Below the pieces are notes generated by a model. That model ran no database searches. It was given only the letters and a program-made list of their open reading frames with translations, and was not told where the DNA came from. From positions 1-22,168 of the forward strand of contig URFI01000010.1 in assembly GCA_900547085.1 (NCBI GenBank): a stretch of DNA of 22,168 nucleotides, in the 5' to 3' direction. This DNA comes from an uncultured Prevotella sp. (GTDB lineage: Bacteria; Bacteroidota; Bacteroidia; Bacteroidales; Bacteroidaceae). Below are positions 15,658-22,168 of this stretch, piece by piece (position 1 is the first letter of the stretch; each line of letters opens with the position of its first letter). The position numbers were made by a program, and so were the translations under genes.

Positions 15658-17232
15658 TTGAAAGTCTTCTTCAAATTTTCACTTCTCCTTCTTCTTATCT
15701 TCCAGTTGTGTTCATGCAAGAAGAAGGAGTTGAATCCGAACCAAGCACTTCAATTAGAGGCGTTTTCCAATTTGAGAACGTCATCTTATACCATTCATCC
15801 TGGTAAAATACGTCAGCATCTTGATTGGTTGATGAAAGCCGATGTCGACTCCATGCAGCCCGACTATCGAACCCGAAGTTATTATGGTCAACATGGCTGC
15901 TTCTTGTGGATAGACAGGCTGGGTGTTGATGCGCGTGCAGACACGTTATTGGCGTATCTGCGTACCGTTGATGAGGTCGGATTTTCACCTAAAAAGTTCT
16001 ATGTCAAGGATATTGAGACCGATTTGAAACGGTTGCGCACACTCGACTTTGATACGGCCAGCAACACCATCAACCAAGTGATGGCTCGATTGGAATATCA
16101 TCTCACCAAAGCTTATCTACGATATGTCAATGGGCAACAGTTTGGTTATATCAACCCATTCGCACTGTTTAACAAGCTGGATGTCAGAAAGCGCGATTCC
16201 GTCAATGTGAGCTATCGCGAACTTTTTGATCTTCCCATGCAGCGACCCACCAAGAACTTTTGGACCGAGGCCTTGCAGAAGGTACGGCACGACAGCGTGG
16301 GCATCTACCTACAAGCCATCCAACCGCATGGGAAGTTGTACGATGATTTGAAACAACGGTTGCCCAAAGCTGTAGGTACAGTGGCCAGGCGCAAGGTGAT
16401 TTGCAATTTGGAGCGTGCCAGGTGGCGACTGGATGACGAGCCTGACAAGCATGAAAAGTACGTTGTCATCAATTTACCTTCCATGCATCTTATGGCAAGA
16501 GATCACGATAAGACGCTAAGCATGCGTATTGGCATAGGTGCTTTGGGTACGAAGACACCACTGATAACCAGTAGAATCATGCGTATGGACGTCAATCCAC
16601 AGTGGGTCATGCCCAGAAGCATCATTGAAAAAAGCGTGGTTCCACAGGCGGGCAATAAAGATTATTTTGACGCTCGGCGATATTTCATTCGCGAACGAAA
16701 GACCGGAAAACGAATGGATGTCACGCAGGTGTCAGCGGACATGCTGAAAAGTGGCAACTATTTTGTCATACAAGAAGGTGGAAAGGGCAATGCCATGGGA
16801 CGCATCGTGTTCCGCTTTAAGAACAAATTCGCTATCTATCTGCACGATACGTCATCGAAGGGAGTCTTCGAAAGAGAATACCGAGGAGTTTCGCATGGTT
16901 GTATCCGACTGGAAAAGCCATTCGATTTCGCCGTTTTTCTATTGGATGATAAGGACAAAAAGACGATAGAAAGAATTAGGTATTCGATGGAAGCAGACAT
17001 TCATCCCACCTATATGGATGACAATCCATCATCTGATAAGAAACAATCGGTGGAGGCCGACAGACTGGACAGGGCTAAGTTGATTAAGTCAGTTCAAGTA
17101 AAACCGACGGTTCCCCTGTTCATCACCTATTATACTTTGTACCCAAACGAGAACCATGTGATGACAGAATATCCCGATGTCTATGGATTTGATTCGGTGA
17201 TATACCAACAACTACTCAATTACTTGCCATAA
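15658..17232 (+). CDS. L,D-transpeptidase (YkuD domain) lipoprotein, YcbB-like
   Basis: The 524-residue product likely forms L,D (3-3) cross-links in peptidoglycan or attaches proteins to it. The start is TTG at 15658: the next in-frame Met would remove the signal sequence. The N-terminus is hydrophobic and ends LCSC, with Cys20 as the likely lipid anchor, followed by three Lys, so it should stay in the periplasm. Residues about 35-235 form the helical scaffold region seen in YcbB-type enzymes. The YkuD domain starts near 265 (KYVVINLPSMHL) and carries His396 in YLHD and the catalytic SHGCIRLE with Cys415. An extension of about 90 residues follows, ending in a conserved-looking FITYYTLYPNE block. 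The ECF sigma gene begins directly after its stop codon, so the two are surely co-transcribed. Confidence 0.88.
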   Translation: MKVFFKFSLLLLLIFQLCSCKKKELNPNQALQLEAFSNLRTSSYTIHPGKIRQHLDWLMKADVDSMQPDYRTRSYYGQHGCFLWIDRLGVDARADTLLAYLRTVDEVGFSPKKFYVKDIETDLKRLRTLDFDTASNTINQVMARLEYHLTKAYLRYVNGQQFGYINPFALFNKLDVRKRDSVNVSYRELFDLPMQRPTKNFWTEALQKVRHDSVGIYLQAIQPHGKLYDDLKQRLPKAVGTVARRKVICNLERARWRLDDEPDKHEKYVVINLPSMHLMARDHDKTLSMRIGIGALGTKTPLITSRIMRMDVNPQWVMPRSIIEKSVVPQAGNKDYFDARRYFIRERKTGKRMDVTQVSADMLKSGNYFVIQEGGKGNAMGRIVFRFKNKFAIYLHDTSSKGVFEREYRGVSHGCIRLEKPFDFAVFLLDDKDKKTIERIRYSMEADIHPTYMDDNPSSDKKQSVEADRLDRAKLIKSVQVKPTVPLFITYYTLYPNENHVMTEYPDVYGFDSVIYQQLLNYLP

Positions 17233-17238
17233 GTGCGA

Positions 17239-17790
17239 ATGGATAGACCATACGATGAACAGAACATAGCCAATCGCTTGGCCAAAAAGGAAACACAACG
17301 CCAGGCATTCTCACAGGTTGTTCACCAATATAGTAAACCGCTGTATTGGAAGATTCGTCGTATTGTTCTGACCCATGAAGATGCCAATGACGTGTTGCAG
17401 AATGCCTTTCTCAAGGCTTGGAACAATTTGGATGATTTTCGAAACAAATCAAAAATATCAACTTGGATCTACCGTATTGCCGTCAATGAGGCGTTGGACT
17501 TCTTGAGAAAGAAAAACAACAATAGGGCGGTTAGTGCGGATGACGACCCTTCGGTGGCCAACATGCTGATGACCGATGATTACTTTGATGGAGATGAGAC
17601 ACAAGCGCAGTTGCAAGAAGCCATAGCCCAGCTGCCGGAAGTGCAGCGTGTGGTGTTTAACCTGCGCTATTATGAAGAAATGAAATATGCCGAAATGAGC
17701 GAACTTCTCAACACGAGCGAAGGTGCGCTAAAAGCCAGTTATCATTTGGCAGTCAAGAAAATAACAGCCTATTTCCAGGATCTGGATTAA
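17239..17790 (+). CDS. ECF-type RNA polymerase sigma factor
   Basis: This is a 183-residue sigma-70 family factor of the ECF type, with only regions 2 and 4. Region 2 (about 24-92) has the DVLQNAFLKAWNNLDDFR and STWIYRIAVNEALDFLR helices. Region 4 (about 125-180) has the LPEVQRVVFNLRYYEEMKYAEMSELL helix-turn-helix with TSEGALKASYHLA. An acidic linker joins them. The stop of the L,D-transpeptidase is directly before a GTG at 17233; the ATG at 17239, 6 nt downstream, is the more natural start. The next gene encodes a single-pass membrane protein, the usual place for a regulator that holds the sigma factor. The target regulon is unknown; envelope functions are suggested by the neighbours. Confidence 0.92.
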   Translation: MDRPYDEQNIANRLAKKETQRQAFSQVVHQYSKPLYWKIRRIVLTHEDANDVLQNAFLKAWNNLDDFRNKSKISTWIYRIAVNEALDFLRKKNNNRAVSADDDPSVANMLMTDDYFDGDETQAQLQEAIAQLPEVQRVVFNLRYYEEMKYAEMSELLNTSEGALKASYHLAVKKITAYFQDLD

Positions 17791-17833
17791 ACCTTTTGGT
17801 GAATTTTGCGTCATATTAGTAAAGACAATAATT

Positions 17834-18205
17834 ATGGTAAAAGAAGACAAATACATAGAGAACCAATTTGGAAAGGTACAACCTTTCAAGGCTCCACAGG
17901 GTTATTTGGATAACTTTGCCAATCAATTTATGGCTCAGTTGCCTGATCAAGCAGCAAAAATCGTGAAGACACAACACGCCGTTTGGTTCAGAATGCGTCC
18001 GGCAATGATTGCTGCAGCCAGCGTTTTGGCTGTTGCATTGACGGCTACTATTTATTTTGCAAAGCCTTTTGCGAGTCAACAGGAACAAGTGTTCACCACA
18101 GATCAGCAATCAGAAAGCAGCATGAGTGATGGCTCTGTTGAAGAAACAGCTTTTTACTCGATGATTGACAATGGCGACATCTACGCAATATTAGCTGATG
18201 AATAA
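17834..18205 (+). CDS. Single-pass membrane protein, candidate sigma-factor regulator
   Basis: The 123-residue product is not a recognised enzyme. The N-terminal part (1-50) is polar and contains FKAPQGYLDNFANQFMAQLP. I recall this P-x-GYFxxF-like motif from small proteins next to ECF sigma genes in Bacteroidales. One hydrophobic helix spans about 55-76. The C-terminal part is Gln/Ser/Glu-rich and ends in an acidic segment (IDNGDIYAILADE). No zinc-binding anti-sigma motif (HxxxCxxC) is present, so it is not a classical ZAS protein. The gene starts 43 nt after the sigma gene and 14 nt before the next one. Regulation of the sigma factor is inferred from position and topology only. Confidence 0.65.
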   Translation: MVKEDKYIENQFGKVQPFKAPQGYLDNFANQFMAQLPDQAAKIVKTQHAVWFRMRPAMIAAASVLAVALTATIYFAKPFASQQEQVFTTDQQSESSMSDGSVEETAFYSMIDNGDIYAILADE

Positions 18206-18206
18206 G

Positions 18207-18213
18207 AAAGGAG
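18207..18213 (+). promoter_or_regulatory. Strong Shine-Dalgarno site of the periplasmic helical protein
   Basis: AAAGGAG ends 6 nt before the ATG at 18220. Good Shine-Dalgarno sequences are uncommon in Bacteroidetes and the neighbouring genes lack one, so this start may be translated at a higher rate than the rest of the run. Confidence 0.6.
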
Positions 18214-18219
18214 CTGAAC

Positions 18220-18681
18220 ATGAAACACGTTTTATCCGTTATTTTTATCACCTTCTGTTTGTTGGTATCTTCCGCGACAGCTCAACCACAACGTGGGCAA
18301 AGGCGATTTAATCCTCAGAAATTTCAAGCCGAGCTGGAACAGTTCATCACTACAGAAGCCGGACTGACCCCGCAAGAATCGGCTACGTTTTTCCCCGTGT
18401 ATCGGGACATGAGAAAGAAACAGATGACCTATTTTGCGGAAGGTCGTCGCTTTAGGCACCTGAACGTCACGGATGAAAAGGCCTGTGAAGAAGCTATTCG
18501 CAAACATGCGGCAAGCGAATTGAAAATAAAAGAGATACAGCAGCAGTATCATCTTCAGTTTTTGACCATTCTGCCTGCCTGCAAAGTGTTTAAGATTATC
18601 CGTGCCGAAGAGAAGTTTCATCGCCAAATGATGAGGCGGGTGGCTATGTGTCGACAGCAGCAACAAAAAGTTAAAAAGTAA
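18220..18681 (+). CDS. Small periplasmic helical protein, LTxxQ/CpxP-like
   Basis: The 153-residue product has a signal peptide (cleavage near residue 22, ATAQ-PQ). A mature part follows that appears entirely helical, rich in Gln, Arg and Lys. LTPQESATFFPVYRDMRKKQ (from about 49) resembles the LTxxQ-type helices of periplasmic sensors such as CpxP, Spy and CnrX. Similarity is of pattern, not a firm family match. In other bacteria such proteins bind metals or unfolded proteins and tune an envelope-stress pathway. Here it comes third after an ECF sigma factor and a single-pass membrane protein, an order like sigma, anti-sigma and sensor modules. truA starts 7 nt after its stop. Confidence 0.55.
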   Translation: MKHVLSVIFITFCLLVSSATAQPQRGQRRFNPQKFQAELEQFITTEAGLTPQESATFFPVYRDMRKKQMTYFAEGRRFRHLNVTDEKACEEAIRKHAASELKIKEIQQQYHLQFLTILPACKVFKIIRAEEKFHRQMMRRVAMCRQQQQKVKK

Positions 18682-18688
18682 CCTTTTC

Positions 18689-19420
18689 ATGCATCGGTAT
18701 TTCATTTGTTTCCGCTATGACGGAACAGCTTATCATGGATGGCAGGTGCAACCCAACGGGCATTCGGTGCAGGCTGAGTTGCAACAGGCCATGTCTGTTA
18801 TTCTTAGAGAGCCCATCGTGACCGTAGGGGCCGGCCGGACAGATGCCGGTGTGCATGCTCGGAAGATGTTTGCACATTTTGATTTTCATGCTGAGATAGA
18901 CACCAAACAATTCACCTATAAGCTCAATCGTCTGCTGCCGCGGGACATTTCGGTATTGAACGTTTATCTCGTCAGTGAGGATATGCATGCCCGCTTCAGT
19001 GCCAAATGGCGCACCTACCATTATTATATACACCTGTCGAAGAATCCATTTCTGCGCCATTATTCGTGTCAGTTGCCTTATCAGCTCGACTTTTCATTGA
19101 TGAACGAAGCAGCGTCGCATCTGCTGAAGGTTGAAGATTTTGGTGCTTTCTGCAAAAGCAACACGGATGTAAAGACAACGTTGTGTCATGTGGTGCAGGC
19201 TGAATGGGTGGAAGTTGGCGAAGATGCTTGGTACTTTGTCATCAAAGCCAATCGCTTTTTGCGCAATATGGTACGTGCTGTGGTTGGTACTTTGATAGAA
19301 GTGGGCCGACATCGCATGACCCTCGATGAGTTTGATGCCGTTGTACGGAGTGGAAACCGCACCAAAGCAGGCGAAAGCATGCCTGCCAATGCGTTGTTTT
19401 TAGAAGACGTTGAGTACTGA
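18689..19420 (+). CDS. truA: tRNA pseudouridine(38-40) synthase TruA
   Basis: TruA isomerises uridines 38-40 in the anticodon stem-loop of tRNAs. The 243-residue protein has the family opening YDGTAYHGWQVQPNG, and the catalytic Asp52 in AGRTDAGVHA. Later conserved stretches are ARFSAKWRTYHYYI and FLRNMVRAVVGTLIEVGRHRM. Length is normal. The gene begins 7 nt after the periplasmic helical protein and its TGA overlaps the ATG of the next gene (TGATG). It seems to be carried at the end of the sigma-factor run rather than functionally linked to it. Confidence 0.97.
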   Translation: MHRYFICFRYDGTAYHGWQVQPNGHSVQAELQQAMSVILREPIVTVGAGRTDAGVHARKMFAHFDFHAEIDTKQFTYKLNRLLPRDISVLNVYLVSEDMHARFSAKWRTYHYYIHLSKNPFLRHYSCQLPYQLDFSLMNEAASHLLKVEDFGAFCKSNTDVKTTLCHVVQAEWVEVGEDAWYFVIKANRFLRNMVRAVVGTLIEVGRHRMTLDEFDAVVRSGNRTKAGESMPANALFLEDVEY

Positions 19421-20343
19421 TGGAGTGGTTGTTGCTTGCCTTCTTGTCAGCGGTACTGCTGGGCTTTTATGATGTTTTCAAGAAAAAAGCCTTGTCAGGC
19501 AATTCCGTCATCCCCGTATTATTTCTGAATACACTATTCTGTTCGTGCATTTTTTTGCCATTTATCATCCTGTCTGCAACGACAGGTGTGTTGGACAACA
19601 CCATCTTCCATGTTTCCTCTGGAGGATGGGAAGTCCACCGATACATCCTACTGAAGAGTTGTATCGTACTGTCTTCTTGGATATGTGGCTATTTTGCCAT
19701 GAAGCATCTTCCGCTTACCATTGTTGGTCCCATTAATGCTACACGTCCCGTGATGGTACTTGTCGGTGCCATGCTGGTGTTTGGTGAGGAGCTGAACCTA
19801 TATCAATGGATTGGCGTTCTGCTGGCCATTACGTCGTTCTACCTGCTGAGTAGGTCGGGCAAGAAAGAGGGAATAGATTTTAAGCACAATCGCTGGTTGT
19901 TCCTTCTGGTGCTTGCTGCACTGTTGGGAGCAGTGAGTGGCTTGTACGACAAGTATCTCATGGCTCCGGTAACAGCTGGGGGAGTAGGGTTGGACAAAAT
20001 GATGGTACAGGGTTGGTATAATATTTACCAGTGTTTCATGATGGGAGTGGTCTTGTTACTGATATGGTATCCCACCCGTCATCGTACCACATCTTTTCAT
20101 TGGTCGTGGTCGATAGTGGGCATCAGTGTTTTTCTTTGTATGGCCGACTTTGTCTATTTCTATGCCTTGAGTAAGCCAGAAGCCTTGATATCCATTGTCT
20201 CCATGGTGCGAAGAGGCAGTGTATTGGTGAGTTTCTTGTTTGGAGCCTTTGTCTTTCATGAGAAGAATCTCAAGGGAAAAACGGTCGACTTGGCTTTGGT
20301 GTTGTTGAGCATGGTGTTCTTGTTCCTAGGTAGTAAGTCGTAA
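19420..20343 (+). CDS. DMT superfamily (EamA-type) transporter
   Basis: The 307-residue integral membrane protein has about ten hydrophobic helices in two similar halves, the layout of EamA-domain drug/metabolite transporters. The end of the first half has LTIVGPINATRPVMVLVGAMLVFGEELNLYQWIGV, and the second half has the matching SIVSMVRRGSVLVSFLFGAFVFHEKNLKGK. This pairing of a conserved polar/Pro helix with a GE or HE turn is typical of the family. The substrate is unknown. Its ATG overlaps the truA stop by one base, so translation is probably coupled. dapA follows 86 nt later with its own promoter. Confidence 0.85.
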   Translation: MEWLLLAFLSAVLLGFYDVFKKKALSGNSVIPVLFLNTLFCSCIFLPFIILSATTGVLDNTIFHVSSGGWEVHRYILLKSCIVLSSWICGYFAMKHLPLTIVGPINATRPVMVLVGAMLVFGEELNLYQWIGVLLAITSFYLLSRSGKKEGIDFKHNRWLFLLVLAALLGAVSGLYDKYLMAPVTAGGVGLDKMMVQGWYNIYQCFMMGVVLLLIWYPTRHRTTSFHWSWSIVGISVFLCMADFVYFYALSKPEALISIVSMVRRGSVLVSFLFGAFVFHEKNLKGKTVDLALVLLSMVFLFLGSKS

Positions 20344-20370
20344 ATAAAATGTTTTTTTTCTATCGTATGA

Positions 20371-20401
20371 TTAGCTTTATCGGCTAAAAGTACTATATTT
20401 G
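20371..20401 (+). promoter_or_regulatory. Promoter region of dapA with a small inverted repeat
   Basis: TATATTTG (20394-20401) fits TAnnTTTG and lies 28 nt before the dapA ATG. TTAG stands at about the -33 distance, one mismatch from TTTG. TTAGC (20371-20375) and GCTAA (20383-20387) form a 5-bp inverted repeat in the same place, which may be an operator or chance. Confidence 0.5.
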
Positions 20402-20429
20402 CAATTAAATCGTAAGATTAAAGACATTT

Positions 20430-21317
20430 ATGAGATATCACATTTTTCGAGGACTTGGTGTGGCAGTAGTGACCCCTTTTACGTTGGATGGCGCAGTAGA
20501 TTATCCAGCGTTAAAACGACTGATTCGTTATCAATTGGATAGTGGTGTTGATTTCCTATGCATCTTGGCGACGACCGGTGAAACACCGTGTTTGACGTTG
20601 GATGAGAAAAACAAAATCACAGAGTTGGTTAAAGAGGAGAACAAGGGGCAAGTTCCAATATTAAAGTATTGTGGAGGCAACAATACGGCAGCAGTGATTG
20701 AAGAGATGAAAACCACAGACTGGTCTGGAATCGACGGCATCTTGAGTATCTGTCCTTATTATAACAAACCCTCTCAAGAGGGATTGTATCAACATTTCAA
20801 GGCCATAGCTTCAGCCAGTCCGCTTCCAGTCGTGATGTATAATGTGCCGGGGCGCACGGGTGTCAACATGAAAGCCGAAACAACGGTTCGGTTGGCTCAC
20901 GATTGTGAAAACATTGTAGGTATTAAAGAGGCGGCTGGAAGTCTTGAGCAGGTGGACGAAATCATTAAGGGTAAACCAGATAGGTTTGATATCATCAGCG
21001 GCGACGATGCGCTGACGTTCTCCATGATAGCCAGTGGCGCAGCCGGTGTGATATCAGTTATTGGGAATGCTTTGCCCAGAGAATTTTCCAGAATGATTAG
21101 ACTTGAGTTTCAAGACGAATACGAAGCTGCGCGGAGAATACACCACATGTTTACCGAGCTGTACAGTCTTTTGTTCGTTGACGGTAACCCTGCCGGTGTC
21201 AAAGCTTTGCTCAACGACATGGGATACATCGAGAATGTGTTGCGTTTGCCATTGGTACCCACAACGATTAAAACCAAAGAAAAGATGGCTGACATCTTGA
21301 AAGAGATAAGAATTTAA
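20430..21317 (+). CDS. dapA: 4-hydroxy-tetrahydrodipicolinate synthase
   Basis: DapA condenses pyruvate with aspartate semialdehyde, the first committed step of the diaminopimelate and lysine pathway. At 295 aa it is a normal TIM-barrel member. The Schiff-base Lys is Lys166 in GIKEAAG. Tyr137 is in MYNVPGRTG with Arg142 nearby, and the substrate-binding Thr pair is in ATTGETP (Thr48-Thr49). These residues separate true DapA from related aldolases such as N-acetylneuraminate lyase. The family also includes sugar-acid aldolases, but the residue set favours DapA. Its product, diaminopimelate, is the residue that L,D-transpeptidases join, so it shares a pathway with the enzyme about 3 kb upstream. 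Confidence 0.95.
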   Translation: MRYHIFRGLGVAVVTPFTLDGAVDYPALKRLIRYQLDSGVDFLCILATTGETPCLTLDEKNKITELVKEENKGQVPILKYCGGNNTAAVIEEMKTTDWSGIDGILSICPYYNKPSQEGLYQHFKAIASASPLPVVMYNVPGRTGVNMKAETTVRLAHDCENIVGIKEAAGSLEQVDEIIKGKPDRFDIISGDDALTFSMIASGAAGVISVIGNALPREFSRMIRLEFQDEYEAARRIHHMFTELYSLLFVDGNPAGVKALLNDMGYIENVLRLPLVPTTIKTKEKMADILKEIRI

Positions 21318-21446
21318 GTTACAGCTGGATTGTTGGATGAATGATTTGAATGTCATTAGATAGGCATGGAATAGGAAACATCCCTGACTGAAAGCATTCA
21401 AGATAAATGACAAGACTTTCGCACGTGCGAGTGAAGAGTAGACTGG
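21318..21446. other. Spacer between dapA and the RluA-family gene, with a 12-bp palindrome
   Basis: The 129-nt spacer contains a perfect 12-bp palindrome, TCGCACGTGCGA, at 21419-21430, 16 nt before the next ATG. No TAnnTTTG promoter or terminator with a T-run was found. The palindrome is GC-rich in otherwise AT-rich DNA, and could be a protein-binding site or a leader hairpin. Confidence 0.5.
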
Positions 21447-22168
21447 ATGGATATCAATAAGATGAAAGGTGATTATGACCGCTATGAGGTGGCGCAAGCT
21501 GACACGCTGTTAAACTGGTTGTTGAATCATGTCACCAACCTAAGCAAGAGTAAAATCAAAGCGACGTTGGCTGGAAAAGGCATCATCGTGAATGGCAAGT
21601 GCATCACGCAGTTTGATTTTCCGCTTGAGGCAGGAATGAAAATTGCGGTGAGCAAGTCTAAAAAAAACATCAACTTCAAAAACCGCTATTTGAAGATTGT
21701 CTACGAAGATCGTTATTTGGTTGTGATTGAAAAGCACGTTGGCATCCTGTCAATGGCTGCGGGGCATTCTTCATTAAACGTGAAAAGGGTTCTTGATGAT
21801 TATTTTAGAAACAGCAAACAGAAATGCACGGCACACGTAGTGCATCGGTTGGATCGAGAAACCAGTGGTCTGATGATTTACGCCAAGGATATGGCGACAG
21901 AACAAGAGCTGGAACACAACTGGCATGACATTGTGTACGATCGTCGTTATGTGGCGGTGGTATCCGGTGAAATGGAAGACGACGAGGGGGTTATTACAAG
22001 TTGGTTGAAAGATAACAAGGCGTACATCACCTATTCAAGTCCGGTAGATAATGGTGGAAAGTTTGCCATTACCCATTTTCATACCTTAGACCGTACCACC
22101 GAACACTCGCTGGTTGAATATCGCTTGGAAACGGGACGAAAGAATCAGATACGCGCCCATTCTGCCGA
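21447..22168 (+). CDS. RluA-family 23S/tRNA pseudouridine synthase, cut by the window end
   Basis: The frame is open from an in-frame stop at 21432 to the edge, giving 240 codons. Residues 17-72 form an S4-like RNA-binding domain (LLNHVTNLSKSKIKATLAGKG, IIVNG). The catalytic domain starts near 82 with KIVYEDRYLVVIEKHVGI, and has the active-site motif HRLDRETSG with Asp136. The family block GRKNQIRAH comes near the end. The last 30-60 residues are missing beyond the window. The start could be the ATG at 21447 or the one five codons later at 21462. Which uridine it modifies cannot be told. It follows dapA by 129 nt. Confidence 0.9.
   Translation, partial: MDINKMKGDYDRYEVAQADTLLNWLLNHVTNLSKSKIKATLAGKGIIVNGKCITQFDFPLEAGMKIAVSKSKKNINFKNRYLKIVYEDRYLVVIEKHVGILSMAAGHSSLNVKRVLDDYFRNSKQKCTAHVVHRLDRETSGLMIYAKDMATEQELEHNWHDIVYDRRYVAVVSGEMEDDEGVITSWLKDNKAYITYSSPVDNGGKFAITHFHTLDRTTEHSLVEYRLETGRKNQIRAHSA

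Noticed and set aside
17791..17833. Possible autoregulated ECF promoter between the sigma gene and the membrane protein gene
   Set aside because: GAATTTTG and CGTC are present but their spacing does not fit a -35/-10 pair or TAnnTTTG.
1..22168. Search for CRISPR arrays, tRNA genes, insertion sequences and phage or toxin-antitoxin genes
   Set aside because: No spaced repeats of CRISPR size, no tRNA cloverleaf ends, and no transposase or integrase motif were seen. The 22-bp repeat after mazG is too short and has no proper spacers.

Overview
The window looks like chromosomal DNA from a Bacteroidales bacterium, most likely Prevotella or a close relative. Four things point there. Several promoters carry the Bacteroidetes -7 element TAnnTTTG. 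Classical Shine-Dalgarno sequences are mostly absent, and three genes appear to start at TTG or GTG-proximal codons. The families present (DUF3078 barrel, clostripain-type lipoprotein, lipocalin-like lipoprotein, type IX CTD-like protein) are typical of the group. The closest homologues I recall for yidC, pyrG, valS and rnz are also from it. Species cannot be fixed by eye. No tRNA, rRNA, CRISPR array, transposase, integrase or phage gene was seen, so this is core rather than mobile DNA.

Layout. Positions 7199 down to 36 (minus strand) form one directional run: pyrG (CTP synthase), yidC (membrane insertase), an S9 peptidase and an MFS transporter. The first three are separated by only 5-7 nt and share a good promoter upstream of pyrG. 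The S9 peptidase reading frame is broken just before its catalytic His. Diverging from pyrG is a DUF3078 outer-membrane barrel gene (7328-8635). It converges on a second minus-strand pair, valS and a clostripain-family (C11) lipoprotein joined by an ATGA overlap (12605-8734). Diverging from valS is mazG (12707-13603), whose stop codon lies in the first unit of a three-copy 22-bp tandem repeat. A lipocalin-like lipoprotein and ribonuclease Z follow.

From 15281 a well-formed promoter, partly covered by a perfect 10-bp inverted repeat, appears to drive a tightly packed envelope-related cluster. In order it holds a 102-aa secreted protein that is nearly only a type IX secretion CTD-like fold, an L,D-transpeptidase lipoprotein, an ECF sigma factor, a single-pass membrane protein, a small LTxxQ-like periplasmic helical protein, truA and a DMT/EamA transporter. 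This cluster is the best candidate for an under-described system, an envelope-stress sigma module with its own peptidoglycan cross-linking enzyme. dapA follows with its own promoter, and the window ends inside an RluA-family pseudouridine synthase.

Most of the window is housekeeping. The items most worth following are the frameshifted S9 peptidase, the sigma/L,D-transpeptidase/CTD-like cluster with its inverted-repeat promoter, and the repeat at the end of mazG. There is no gene-free stretch longer than about 155 bases.
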